A stretch of 42,455 bases of DNA. Source: an uncultured Prevotella sp. Its GTDB lineage: Bacteria > Bacteroidota > Bacteroidia > Bacteroidales > Bacteroidaceae. Both the position numbers and the translations under genes were made by a program. This document shows, one piece after another, positions 32,982-41,416 of this stretch. Under the pieces are notes generated by a model, which worked only from the letters and a program-made list of their open reading frames with translations, was not told the DNA's origin and did not search any database. Position 1 is the first letter of the stretch. Every line of letters starts with the position of its first letter. The stretch spans positions 37,113 through 79,567 of the forward strand of contig CAJOIX010000007.1 of the NCBI GenBank assembly GCA_905234815.1, read 5' to 3'.

Positions 32982-34185
32982 TCACTGCAGCTTTTGTGGC
33001 CGGTCTGAACGCGAGGTGAAACTAATGATTAGCGGCGTCGATGCCTTCATCTGCGAAGATTGCGCCCAGCAAGCCTATATCATTGCGCAGGAGGCCGGTG
33101 TCTATAAGAAAAACAAAGCCGGCAAGCCTGCTTTCCAGCCCAAGCGTGTGCCCACACCGCAGGAGATCAAAGCCCATCTGGACCAGTACGTGATAGGACA
33201 GGACCAAGCCAAGCGCTTTCTCTCCGTGGCCGTGTATAACCACTACAAGCGCCTGCAGCAGCCCGACGACCAAGATGGAGTGGAAATAGAAAAGAGCAAC
33301 ATCATCATGGTCGGTTCCACCGGCACGGGTAAAACCCTCCTGGCCCGCACCATTGCCAAACTGCTGGATGTGCCCTTCACCATTGTCGATGCAACCGTAT
33401 TCACCGAGGCCGGATACGTGGGCGAAGATGTGGAAAGCATCCTCTCGCGACTGCTCCAAGTGACCAACTACGATGTAGAAGCCGCCGAGCGTGGAATCGT
33501 CTTCATCGACGAAATAGACAAGATAGCCCGCAAGAGCGACAACCCCAGCATCACACGCGATGTGAGCGGCGAAGGCGTGCAGCAAGGACTGCTCAAGCTG
33601 CTCGAGGGTACCGTGGTCAATGTGCCCCCGCAGGGCGGACGCAAGCATCCCGACCAGGAATACGTGAAGGTGGATACGAACAACATCCTCTTCATCTGCG
33701 GCGGAGCTTTCGACGGCATAGAACGGAAGATAGCCCAGCGACTGAACACCCACGTGGTAGGATTCAACTCCGTGCAGAACCAGCGCAAGATAGACAAGCG
33801 CGACCTGATGAAATACATCGTGCCGCAAGACCTCAAGGCTTTCGGACTCATACCCGAACTCATCGGCCGACTGCCCGTGCTGACCTATCTCAACCCCTTA
33901 GACAAAGAGGCGCTCAGCCGGATTCTGGTAGAGCCGAAGAACTCCATCATCAAGCAGTATCAGAAAATCTTCCGTATGGACGGCATCAAGCTGGAATTCA
34001 CCCCCGAGGCGCTTGAACACATTGTCGATACCGCAGTAGAATACAAGCTCGGTGCGCGCGGACTGCGCTCCATTGTTGAATCAATCATGATGGATGCCAT
34101 GTTCGACGCCCCCTCGAAAAAGACCGATACCTACACCGTCACGCTCGATTACGTGAAGCAGCAACTTGCCAAGACCACAATCTAA
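32965..34185 (+). CDS. clpX: Clp protease ATPase subunit ClpX
   Basis: AAA+ unfoldase that feeds substrates to ClpP. The 406 residues hold an N-terminal zinc-binding domain (CSFCG at 8-12 and CEDC about 20 residues later), Walker A GSTGTGKT at 117-124, the pore loop GYVGEDVE, Walker [10 protein letters not shown], the RKH loop in GGRKHPDQ, and an IGF-type ClpP-docking loop that reads VGFNS. The ATG overlaps the clpP end. No U-rich terminator is seen after it; a GC hairpin (GGCGGC/GCCGCC near 34216-34239) lies before recQ. Confidence 0.97.
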   Translation: MTKKDNHCSFCGRSEREVKLMISGVDAFICEDCAQQAYIIAQEAGVYKKNKAGKPAFQPKRVPTPQEIKAHLDQYVIGQDQAKRFLSVAVYNHYKRLQQPDDQDGVEIEKSNIIMVGSTGTGKTLLARTIAKLLDVPFTIVDATVFTEAGYVGEDVESILSRLLQVTNYDVEAAERGIVFIDEIDKIARKSDNPSITRDVSGEGVQQGLLKLLEGTVVNVPPQGGRKHPDQEYVKVDTNNILFICGGAFDGIERKIAQRLNTHVVGFNSVQNQRKIDKRDLMKYIVPQDLKAFGLIPELIGRLPVLTYLNPLDKEALSRILVEPKNSIIKQYQKIFRMDGIKLEFTPEALEHIVDTAVEYKLGARGLRSIVESIMMDAMFDAPSKKTDTYTVTLDYVKQQLAKTTI

Positions 34186-34281
34186 AAGAAACACACGAAA
34201 ACCTATAATTAACTGCCGGCGGCCGAAAATGTCGCGCCGCCACTGCAGTTGCTCACCTATCATTTACCCCATTCTCACCCC

Positions 34282-36456
34282 ATGCCCCTCATAGATATCT
34301 ACACCCCGTTAAAAAAACATTTCGGTTTCGACCATTTCAAAGGCGACCAAGAGGCCATCATCCGCAACCTGCTGGACGGCAACAACACCTTTGTGCTTAT
34401 GCCCACCGGTGGAGGCAAAAGCCTCTGCTATCAGTTGCCTGCGCTCATCATGGAAGGCACTGCCGTGGTCATATCGCCGCTCATCGCACTGATGAAAAAT
34501 CAGGTGGATGTGGTCAACGGAATGAGCCGACACGACGGTATAGCCCATTATCTCAACTCGTCGCTCACCAAACAGGCCATTGGTGAAGTGATGAACGATG
34601 TGCTGTCGGGAAAAACCAAACTGCTCTATGTGGCTCCCGAATCGCTCAACAAGGACGAAAACGTAGAACTGCTCAAGAAAGTGAAAATCTCGTTCTACGC
34701 CATCGACGAGGCCCACTGTATATCCGAATGGGGCCACGATTTCCGTCCGGAATACCGTAACATCCGCCCCACCATCAACCGCATAGGCAATGCCCCCGTT
34801 ATTGCGCTGACTGCCACTGCCACCGATAAGGTGCGCACCGACATCAAGAAAAGTCTCGGCATACTCGAGGCCAAAGAGTTTAAAAGCTCGTTCAACCGCC
34901 CTAATCTCTACTACGAAGTGCGCCCCAAAACCAAGGATGTGGAGAAGCAAATCATCATGTACATCAAGCAGAACGCGGGCAAGAGCGGCATCATTTATTG
35001 CCTCTCGCGCAAAAAAGTGGAAGAGCTGGCCGAGGTGCTGCGGGCTAACGATATCAAAGCCGCACCCTATCATGCTGGCCTCGACCCTGTGACCAGATCC
35101 GAAACGCAAGACGATTTCCTCATGGAACGCGTCGATGTGATTGTGGCCACTATCGCTTTCGGCATGGGCATAGACAAGCCCGATGTGCGCTTCGTGATAC
35201 ATTACGATATTCCTAAGTCGCTCGAAGGATACTATCAGGAAACCGGTCGCGCCGGTCGCGACGGCGGCGAGGGCCGCTGCATCGTGTTCTATTCGCAAAA
35301 AGACATACAGAAACTGGAGAAATTCATGGAGGGAAAGCCTGTGGCAGAGCAAGATATTGGCAAGCAATTGCTGCAGGAAACTGCCGCCTATGCAGAATCA
35401 TCGGTATGCCGTCGGCGGCTTCTGCTCCACTATTTCGGCGAGGAATATACCGAGGACAACTGCCACAACTGCGACAACTGCCTACATCCTCACGAAAAGA
35501 TTGATGCGCAGCGCGGACTGCTCATCGTGCTCCGTGCCGTTGCTGCACTGAAAGAAGAATATCGGCAGTCCTACATAGAAGACTTTGTCAAAGGCCGTCC
35601 CACCGACGATATCACCTCTCACGGCTACGACCAACTTGAAGAATTTGGTGCTGGAGCCGACGAAAAGGAATCACTCTGGAATCCTATCATACGACAGGCT
35701 CTCATCGCTGGCTATCTCAGCAAGGACATTGAATCGTACGGAACACTGAAACTTACAGCCGCAGGGCGAAAATACATCAAGAGCCCGCAGCCCTTCACTA
35801 TTGTGGAAGATGTGGAATACAACGACGATTACGACGATGAATCGCTTTCCGGAGGTAGCTCCGCACTCGATCCTGAACTCTTTGCCATCCTGAAAAGCCT
35901 GCGGCTCGATGTGGCACGCAAGCAAAATCTGCCGTCATACGTCATTTTCCAGGATGTTTCGCTCGAACAAATGGCCACCATGTATCCCACAACGCTCGAA
36001 CAGTTGCAGCAGATTCAGGGCGTGGGCGAAGGAAAGGCCAAGCGCTATGGCAAGGAATTTATCAAAGTGATAAAAGACTACTGCCAGGAAAATGACATCC
36101 AGCCACAAGAAAATCTCAATTTCAAAACTGTGGCGAAAAAGTCGATTTCCAAGGTAAAAATCATACAAGCTATAGACAAACAGCTCGATTTGGAAGAAGT
36201 GGCAAAGCTGCTCGGCATCACCTACGGCGAGCTGCTGGATGAAATCTACACCATTGTCAACAGCGGAACGCGCCTGAATATCGACTATGCCATTGTGCAG
36301 CGGCTCGACGACGATCAGATAGATGATATCTTCGACTTCTTCTGCGAGAGCGAAACAGGCGATATTGAGGATGCCATCAACGAGTTTGACGGAGAATATT
36401 CCGAAGAAGATTTGCAACTCGTGCGCATCAAATTCCTCTCCGAAATGGCCAATTAG
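34282..36456 (+). CDS. recQ: ATP-dependent DNA helicase RecQ
   Basis: 3'-5' DNA helicase for recombination and replication-fork repair. From the ATG at 34282 (MPLIDIYTPLKKHFGF) the protein has 724 residues. Helicase domain 1 has Walker A PTGGGKS (41-47) and DEAH at 142-145; domain 2 ends with QETGRAGRDG. Zinc cysteines C376, C394, C397 and C400 follow, then a winged-helix RQC domain and an HRDC domain (SYVIFQDVSLEQMA ... GVGEGKAKRYG, about 535-605). A C-terminal helical, acidic extension of about 110 residues is longer than in E. coli RecQ (about 610 residues) and looks like the Bacteroidota form. It is 96 bp after clpX and may be read through from it. Confidence 0.95.
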   Translation: MPLIDIYTPLKKHFGFDHFKGDQEAIIRNLLDGNNTFVLMPTGGGKSLCYQLPALIMEGTAVVISPLIALMKNQVDVVNGMSRHDGIAHYLNSSLTKQAIGEVMNDVLSGKTKLLYVAPESLNKDENVELLKKVKISFYAIDEAHCISEWGHDFRPEYRNIRPTINRIGNAPVIALTATATDKVRTDIKKSLGILEAKEFKSSFNRPNLYYEVRPKTKDVEKQIIMYIKQNAGKSGIIYCLSRKKVEELAEVLRANDIKAAPYHAGLDPVTRSETQDDFLMERVDVIVATIAFGMGIDKPDVRFVIHYDIPKSLEGYYQETGRAGRDGGEGRCIVFYSQKDIQKLEKFMEGKPVAEQDIGKQLLQETAAYAESSVCRRRLLLHYFGEEYTEDNCHNCDNCLHPHEKIDAQRGLLIVLRAVAALKEEYRQSYIEDFVKGRPTDDITSHGYDQLEEFGAGADEKESLWNPIIRQALIAGYLSKDIESYGTLKLTAAGRKYIKSPQPFTIVEDVEYNDDYDDESLSGGSSALDPELFAILKSLRLDVARKQNLPSYVIFQDVSLEQMATMYPTTLEQLQQIQGVGEGKAKRYGKEFIKVIKDYCQENDIQPQENLNFKTVAKKSISKVKIIQAIDKQLDLEEVAKLLGITYGELLDEIYTIVNSGTRLNIDYAIVQRLDDDQIDDIFDFFCESETGDIEDAINEFDGEYSEEDLQLVRIKFLSEMAN

Positions 36457-36497
36457 CCGCGCTGTGAGAGCGAAATCATCGCTACAGATAAAAAAGA

Positions 36498-36538
36498 AAG
36501 AAGAGAAGGAAAACGCGATTCCTTCTCTTCTTTTTGTT
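36498..36538 (+). terminator. Intrinsic terminator of recQ
   Basis: 14-bp stem AAGAAGAGAAGGAA (36498-36511) with 36519-36532, 7-nt loop, T-rich tail and A-rich front. It may also end the convergent kinase transcript. Confidence 0.85.
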
Positions 36539-36561
36539 TGTATGTGCTTGTAAATGGTGTG

Positions 36562-38241
36562 TCAGTATTTGAAACTGGAGCCTCCAAGGAATTCTCGCAT
36601 AATGGAAGTAGGCGGAATTTCGTGGTCGTCGATAGGCAGGAAGTAGTGCAGGAATTTCAGCAGTCGGTGTGCCTCGGCATATTCGGGGCAGTTTTTAGGC
36701 ACGCTGGCCAGTATCACTTCGGCATGGGCACGGAGCACGGCGAACTCAATGTTGAGTGCCGAATTGAACATCACGTCGGCTGTTTCCTGGTAAGGGAATA
36801 TCCATTTGTCTTCTGCGTCGCAGACGTTGGGCCAGTTGCTGATGGTTTCGCGGGCAGTAAAGGCACGCTTGTTGTAGTCGCGAATGATGCGGCGCAGCAG
36901 TCGGTTGTCGCGCACAGGAATCCAGTTATGGTCGTCGAGCGAGATGGAAGTGAGCGCCGAGATATAGATTTTAAACTTCAGCGAGTCGTCTATTTGCTTT
37001 GTGAGCAAGGGGTTCAGCGCGTGTATTCCCTCAATGATGAGCACGGTGTCGTTTCCGAGTTTGAGTTTCTTCCCGTTCCATTCGCGCTTTCCGGTAGAGA
37101 AATTGTATTCCGGAATCTCTACGCGCTCGCCGTTCATGAGCCGCATGAGGTGCTCCTCGAGCAGCTTATAGTCAACGGCTGAGATGTTGTCGAAGTCGTA
37201 ATCGCCGTTGGGCAGTTTGGGTGTGTCGAGTCGATTGACGAAGTAATCGTCGGTAGAGAACGACAGGGGGCGCAGTCCGCAGGCCAGCAGTTGCACGGAG
37301 AGTCGCTTGCAGAAGGTGGTTTTACCCGACGACGAGGGGCCTGTGATGAGCACCAGTCGGGTAGGATTTTCTTCCTGATGGTAGCGGCGGTCTATTTCTT
37401 CGGCTATCTGTACGATTTTCTTTTCCTGCAACGCTTCGCTCACCTTGATCAGGTCTGATGCCCGACCGCGTAGAATGGCTTTGTTCACGTCGCCGGCATT
37501 GCTCAGTCGCATGATGATGTCCCACCGTGTTTTCTCGGCAAACATACTGTAGGTCTTGGGCATATCTACTTTTTCTGCCACTTTCATCGGGTTGTGCCAA
37601 TCGGGCACGCGCAGCAGCATACCGTCGTGATAGGGTTCAAGCGCCCACACGGTGATGTATCCGGCCGAGGGCACGAGCGGTCCGTAGTAGTAGTCGGCCG
37701 TGTCGCCCAGGGTATAATAGTCGCTGTAAATTTGTCCGGAGGTTTCCAGCAGTTTCACTTTGTCGGTGAGTCCGCGCTCGGCAAACACGCGCACGGCCTC
37801 TTCGTTGGTGGCCTCGAAGCGCCGGAAGGGCATATCGAGGTCAATGATTTCCTGTATGCGCTGGCTGATGGCGTCCACATCTTCCGGTGTCAAGGGCTCG
37901 TTGCCTTTCTTTTTGAAGTTGCAGTAGTACCCGCGCGAGATGGTGTGCTCGATGAAAAGTTTCGATCCGGGAAACACGTCTTGCGTGGCTTTGTAGAGTA
38001 TGAAGCAGAGCGAACGTACATAGGCGCGGTGGCCCGAACCGGCGCGGGCATCGAGAAATTCCACATCGCGGTTCTGATACAGGCGGAATTTCAGGCCTTG
38101 CGGCGTGTTGTTCACTTTGGCAGCCACCACGGGGTAGGGCAGTGCAATCTCTTCGGCAAAGTCTTTATAGACATCCAGTAGCGAGGCGCCTTCGGGAAAA
38201 CTCTTGGTGGTGTTGGTGTTTTTGCAGCGAATCTGAAGCAT
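36562..38241 (-). CDS. TGS-domain nucleoside (uridine-like) kinase fusion
   Basis: Three-part protein of 559 residues. Residues 1-70 form a TGS domain (MLQIRCKNTNTTKSF, small ubiquitin-like RNA-binding fold). Residues about 75-230 resemble the second additional domain of threonyl-tRNA synthetase, including GSGHRAY and FIEHTISRGYYC, but without a synthetase catalytic core. Residues about 290-559 are a P-loop kinase of the uridine kinase/phosphoribulokinase family, with Walker A GPSSSGKT at 301-308 and STDDYF. The family is annotated as 'nucleoside kinase'; its substrate and the reason for the tRNA-synthetase-like front half are not settled. The ATG at 38241 is chosen because the TGS domain starts there. 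A separate canonical udk is 1.8 kb away. Confidence 0.88.
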   Translation of the reverse strand: MLQIRCKNTNTTKSFPEGASLLDVYKDFAEEIALPYPVVAAKVNNTPQGLKFRLYQNRDVEFLDARAGSGHRAYVRSLCFILYKATQDVFPGSKLFIEHTISRGYYCNFKKKGNEPLTPEDVDAISQRIQEIIDLDMPFRRFEATNEEAVRVFAERGLTDKVKLLETSGQIYSDYYTLGDTADYYYGPLVPSAGYITVWALEPYHDGMLLRVPDWHNPMKVAEKVDMPKTYSMFAEKTRWDIIMRLSNAGDVNKAILRGRASDLIKVSEALQEKKIVQIAEEIDRRYHQEENPTRLVLITGPSSSGKTTFCKRLSVQLLACGLRPLSFSTDDYFVNRLDTPKLPNGDYDFDNISAVDYKLLEEHLMRLMNGERVEIPEYNFSTGKREWNGKKLKLGNDTVLIIEGIHALNPLLTKQIDDSLKFKIYISALTSISLDDHNWIPVRDNRLLRRIIRDYNKRAFTARETISNWPNVCDAEDKWIFPYQETADVMFNSALNIEFAVLRAHAEVILASVPKNCPEYAEAHRLLKFLHYFLPIDDHEIPPTSIMREFLGGSSFKY

Positions 38242-38356
38242 GGAGTTGAGGGTTGAGGGATGAGCGATTGATTCTAAAAAAGCGAAATCCGGCTGGCCCA
38301 AACGCAGTGCACCCTGTGTGCAGAGATTGTAGTCAGTCGGATTTTATTTCTCATAG

Positions 38357-38438
38357 TGCGCCTGAAAGGACTCGAACCTTCACGTCTTGCGACACCAGAT
38401 CCTAAGTCTGGCGCGTCTGCCAATTCCGCCACAAGCGC
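38357..38438 (-). tRNA. tRNA-Leu (anticodon UAG)
   Basis: Reading the minus strand, acceptor arm GCGCTTG pairs with CAGGCGC, followed by discriminator A. The anticodon stem CCAGA/TCTGG encloses CTTAGGA, giving anticodon TAG. A long variable arm (class II, TGTCGCAAGACG) and the T arm GGTTCGAGTCC identify leucine. The 3' CCA is not encoded. It is driven by a perfect promoter 13 nt upstream and decodes CUA/CUG-type codons. Confidence 0.96.
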
Positions 38439-38450
38439 TTAATTTAGGCG

Positions 38451-38481
38451 CAAAGGTACTGATAACTGCGCGAATAACAAA
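38451..38481 (-). promoter_or_regulatory. tRNA-Leu promoter (TTTG-N19-TACCTTTG)
   Basis: Minus-strand TTTG (38481-38478), 19 bp, TACCTTTG (38458-38451): a full consensus match, 13 nt from the tRNA 5' end. Confidence 0.85.
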
Positions 38482-38518
38482 GCGCGATGCAAATTTTTTG
38501 AAAAAAGAGGAGAATAAT

Positions 38519-38549
38519 TTTGGCAGTCGCGAAAATGTTTTTACCTTTG
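38519..38549 (+). promoter_or_regulatory. rpmE2 promoter (TTTG-N19-TACCTTTG)
   Basis: TTTG (38519-38522), 19 bp, TACCTTTG (38542-38549), with a leader of about 50 nt. Back-to-back with the tRNA-Leu promoter. Confidence 0.85.
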
Positions 38550-38603
38550 CAGCCCCTAAGTGTTTGAAAATATAACAATTATTCATATTAATAAATTAAA
38601 GAA

Positions 38604-38855
38604 ATGAAACAAGGTATCCATCCAGAAAACTATCGCCCCGTCGTGTTCAAGGACATGTCCAACGGCGATATGTTCCTTACAAAGTCCACTTGCAAAACAA
38701 CTGAGACTGTGGAATTTGAAGGTGAAACTTACCCATTGGTAAAAGTAGAAATCTCTAACACCTCTCACCCTTTCTATACGGGTAAGAGCACGTTGGTTGA
38801 CACCGCCGGCCGTGTAGATCGCTTCATGAGCCGCTATGGTAAGATTAAGAAGTAA
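38604..38855 (+). CDS. rpmE2: 50S ribosomal protein bL31, type B (zinc-free)
   Basis: Large-subunit protein bridging the subunits. The 83-residue product begins [21 protein letters not shown] and ends [25 protein letters not shown], typical of the long type B form. It lacks the CxxC zinc pairs of type A, having only one Cys (KSTCKTT), so it is the zinc-independent version. In many bacteria type B is induced on zinc limitation, but Bacteroidota usually have only this form, so constitutive expression from the strong promoter is likely. Confidence 0.96.
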   Translation: MKQGIHPENYRPVVFKDMSNGDMFLTKSTCKTTETVEFEGETYPLVKVEISNTSHPFYTGKSTLVDTAGRVDRFMSRYGKIKK

Positions 38856-38883
38856 GGATACTTTTTATCAATAGACACACATG

Positions 38884-38938
38884 AGTGCGTTTGTGACGTA
38901 GTTGCATATGCGTCCCAAACGCACTTTTTGTTTTTTTT
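38884..38938 (+). terminator. Terminator of rpmE2 just ahead of the endonuclease gene
   Basis: AGTGCGTTTG (38884-38893) pairs with CAAACGCACT (38916-38925), extended inward by GACG/CGTC, then TTTTTG and eight T. It ends 18 bases before the next start codon. Confidence 0.85.
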
Positions 38939-38955
38939 CCAAACACCTGACAACT

Positions 38956-39900
38956 ATGAACTCCCCAATTTTTCAAAGAAGTCTCCCGCTGGTAGCGGCG
39001 CTCATGCTCTTTCTGCTGGCGAGCTGCGGCGGTGGCGACGATGGTGCGCAAAGCCCCACAGGCGGCGAGGTATTCACGGTGAACAACAATCGCAACAATT
39101 CCAGCAACATTGCTGCCGTGGGCGGTCTGGAATTTCCGCGCGTCACGGATGAGCGCGTGCTGGTGAAGCGCGTCAGCGATTCCGACCTGGCCCTGTTCAA
39201 AGACGGAATCAGTTATTCCATCGGTTACGACGACAACTACAAGCTCCCGCGCTATGTGTGTTATAAGATGTATAAGGACAATAAAGTGGCGAACGTCAAG
39301 CGCACGACAGCTCCCGATGGTGAATATGAATATCCCGAAGATACTGACATTCCCGCCGATTACAGACTGAAAAATAGCAACGATCCCTTTTGGAATACGG
39401 GCTACGACCACGGCCACATGATTCCCTCGGCCCATCGCCTCTCGTCCACTGCGGCCAACAAGCAGACTTTCCTTTTGAGCAACATGATGCCGCAGGTCAA
39501 TGGCTTTAATGCGAAGATTTGGGCAACGCTCGAAAATAAAATAAACGATACGTGGAATCAAGACCGCTTCCGCGATACGCTCTACGTTGTCACGGGCGGC
39601 TCCTACCAGAAGCCCGAGTATGTGCTGGGCTATATCGGCAATGCCTCGAAGGGCAGCCGCATCCCCGTGGCGAAATACTACTGGAAGGCCGTGCTCTGCA
39701 AAAACAAGCAGGGCTACAAGGCCATTGGCTTCTGGCTCGAGCATAAGTCGAACGCCGAAACCGATCTGCGATCCTCCGTTGTGAGTATCGACGAACTGGA
39801 GCGGCTCACAGGCTTGGATTTCTTCTGCAACCTGCCCGACCATACCGAAAACCAGATAGAGGCAGTGCCCGCAGAAACCATCAAGAAATCGTGGTTCTGA
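38956..39900 (+). CDS. DNA/RNA non-specific endonuclease, NucA-type lipoprotein
   Basis: Predicted surface- or periplasm-anchored nuclease. It has a lipoprotein signal (LPLVAALMLFLLASC, followed by GGGDD, an acidic-after-Cys pattern that may favour surface export in Bacteroidota; inference). A disordered linker of about 60 residues leads to a beta-beta-alpha-metal nuclease fold, with the catalytic motif D-H-G-H at 151-154 (GYDHGHMIPSAHR; the family norm is DRGH) and the metal asparagine in LSNMMPQVNGFNAKIWATLE. Length 314. The ATG at 38956 is chosen because the signal peptide starts there. Its own promoter is not obvious; a terminator lies directly upstream. Confidence 0.9.
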   Translation: MNSPIFQRSLPLVAALMLFLLASCGGGDDGAQSPTGGEVFTVNNNRNNSSNIAAVGGLEFPRVTDERVLVKRVSDSDLALFKDGISYSIGYDDNYKLPRYVCYKMYKDNKVANVKRTTAPDGEYEYPEDTDIPADYRLKNSNDPFWNTGYDHGHMIPSAHRLSSTAANKQTFLLSNMMPQVNGFNAKIWATLENKINDTWNQDRFRDTLYVVTGGSYQKPEYVLGYIGNASKGSRIPVAKYYWKAVLCKNKQGYKAIGFWLEHKSNAETDLRSSVVSIDELERLTGLDFFCNLPDHTENQIEAVPAETIKKSWF

Positions 39901-39940
39901 TGTCGAGCCGTAGTTGAACTCCTAACTCGTTGAATATCAA

Positions 39941-39985
39941 AAAACTCCCCGCCGCCAAGAGGCACTTGGCAGCGGGGAGTTTTTC
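39941..39985. terminator. Bidirectional terminator between the nuclease gene and udk
   Basis: AAAACTCCCCGC (39941-39952) and GCCAAG (39954-39959) pair with CTTGGC (39965-39970) and GCGGGGAGTTTT (39972-39983), apart from a C/A mismatch. Array D starts 12 bases later. Confidence 0.9.
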
Positions 39986-39996
39986 TTTCGTTTTTC

Positions 39997-40077
39997 AAAA
40001 GCTATGCTTTTACCTTCCAAAAGCATAGCTTTCGGGCTGCAAAAGCATAGCTTTTAGCGTGTAAAAGCATAGCTTTT
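39997..40077. repeat. Array D: four palindromic units, 22-bp period
   Basis: Units at 39997 (AAAAGCTATGCTTTT), 40019 (AAAAGCATAGCTTTC), 40041 and 40063 (both AAAAGCATAGCTTTT). The first is in one orientation and the other three in the opposite one. Spacers are ACCTTCC, GGGCTGC and AGCGTGT. The array lies between convergent genes, just past a terminator, and is flanked by TTTTTC and GGAAAAG. Confidence 0.93.
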
Positions 40078-40086
40078 GGAAAAGCC

Positions 40087-40716
40087 CTATTTTCCTTTCG
40101 GAATCAGAGCCTCGATATATCGGCACAGAATGGCTATTCCGCGCTTGTTTTCTCCGCCCTGCGGAATGATCAGGTCGGCATAGCGCTTGGTGGGCTCGAT
40201 GAACTGTTCGTGCATGGGCTTCAGCACTTCGAGGTAACGGTCAACCACCATCGAAACGGTGCGTCCGCGGTCGATGGTGTCGCGCTGAATGTTGCGAATC
40301 AGCCGTTCGTCGGGGTCGGTATCGACAAAGATTTTCAGGTCCATCATGTCGCGCAGTTTCTTGTCGATGAGCGTCATGATGCCCTCGATGATAATCACCG
40401 GTTTCGGCTCCACGTGTATGGTTTCGGGCAGTCGGTTGCAGAGAATGTAGGAGTAGGTGGGCTGCTCTATGGCGCGTCCTTCGCGCAGGTCGCGCAACTG
40501 GCGGTTCAGCAGTTTCCAGTCGAAGGCGTCGGGGTGGTCGAAGTTGATGGCGTGGCGCTCCTCCTCGGTCAGGTGCGACGTGTCGTTGTAGTAGGAGTCG
40601 AGCGGCACCACTGCTACATAGTGAGGCGGCAGCGCTTCAACAATTTTCTTCACAACGGTGGTCTTGCCCGATCCGGTGCCACCGGCTATTCCAATGATAG
40701 TTACTTTGTCAGCCAT
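40087..40716 (-). CDS. udk: Uridine kinase
   Basis: Phosphorylates uridine and cytidine to UMP and CMP in pyrimidine salvage. The 209 residues have the P-loop GGTGSGKT at 12-19, the VPLDSYYND substrate segment, NFDHPDAFDW, and the lid region RNIQRDTIDRGR, all standard for Udk. The gene stands alone; its 3' end is 10 bp from repeat array D and a bidirectional terminator lies beyond that. No clear promoter box is seen upstream. Confidence 0.95.
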   Translation of the reverse strand: MADKVTIIGIAGGTGSGKTTVVKKIVEALPPHYVAVVPLDSYYNDTSHLTEEERHAINFDHPDAFDWKLLNRQLRDLREGRAIEQPTYSYILCNRLPETIHVEPKPVIIIEGIMTLIDKKLRDMMDLKIFVDTDPDERLIRNIQRDTIDRGRTVSMVVDRYLEVLKPMHEQFIEPTKRYADLIIPQGGENKRGIAILCRYIEALIPKGK

Positions 40717-40762
40717 GAGAGATATAATTTTAGGATGTGAAAATTTACGGATAAGTAGGCGC

Positions 40763-41341
40763 TTACTGGTTCAGAAACTTCAGTATTTCGGCATAGGCCG
40801 CTGCTTTCTGCTCGATGGGCCCAGGCAGTCGGCGCGATGTGCTCGGCAGTCGGTGGCAGCAGATGCTGTTCCCGCCAATGCTTGTCTCCACCGGCGCTCC
40901 GATGCGGGGCAGCGCAGGAAGCGCCAGCGACTGGGCCAGCAATCGTGTGGCCAGATCGCCCGTGGTGATGATGGCCTGGCAGCGCGGCAACTGGCGCAGC
41001 AGGGCGGCAATGTCGGTCGGCTCGACAATCTCCAGATTGCTGTCGGCCGCTGAGCCTTCGGTGCGGCGCACGGCCGAAGCCGTGTCGTAGAGGGCGATGC
41101 CCTTCTCGGTGAGAAACTGTCGCAGCGCTTCCAGCCGGAAAGTCTTGTGTGCGCGGTCCACGAAATATTCCTTGTCGGCAAAGAACACCTGCCCCATCAC
41201 GCGCCACATATCGTTGGCGAAGTTGGGGTAGAAGAAATCCATGCTCCACCGCTGTCGTGGCGGCGGAAACGACCCCAGCATCAGCACGCGGGCAGCGGGC
41301 GGAAGGAAGGGTTGCAGCGGGTGGACTTCTATTGGTGGCAT
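40763..41341 (-). CDS. Uracil-DNA glycosylase superfamily protein (family 6/HDG-like)
   Basis: Probable base-excision repair glycosylase acting on deaminated bases. The 192 residues carry an N-terminal motif GSFPPPRQRWSMDFFYPN (from residue 23) followed by NDMWRVMG, which resembles the GSFPG...YYxHPxNxFW pattern of family 6 hypoxanthine-DNA glycosylases. A C-terminal LPSTSRRLPG segment corresponds to the second active-site motif. The usual UDG motif A (GQDPY) is absent. Activity on uracil or hypoxanthine cannot be decided from the sequence. It lies 46 bp upstream of udk in the same direction, so the two may be co-transcribed. Confidence 0.75.
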   Translation of the reverse strand: MPPIEVHPLQPFLPPAARVLMLGSFPPPRQRWSMDFFYPNFANDMWRVMGQVFFADKEYFVDRAHKTFRLEALRQFLTEKGIALYDTASAVRRTEGSAADSNLEIVEPTDIAALLRQLPRCQAIITTGDLATRLLAQSLALPALPRIGAPVETSIGGNSICCHRLPSTSRRLPGPIEQKAAAYAEILKFLNQ

Positions 41342-41360
41342 GGAGCGGAGCGTTTCAGAT

Positions 41361-41400
41361 TTGAAAAAAGGGAGTGAGAGCGGTGGGCTTTCACTCCCTT
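41361..41400 (-). terminator. Terminator of the exported phosphatase-fold gene
   Basis: AAGGGAGTGA (41368-41377) pairs with TCACTCCCTT (41391-41400), extended inward by three pairs. On the minus strand a T-run (41369-41364) follows, 20-60 bp ahead of the glycosylase start. Confidence 0.8.
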
Positions 41401-41416
41401 CTTTTATGAGGGATGA

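Noticed and set aside
34309..35367. 352-codon minus-strand open frame inside recQ
   Set aside because: It shadows the conserved helicase domain and shows no recognisable family motif.
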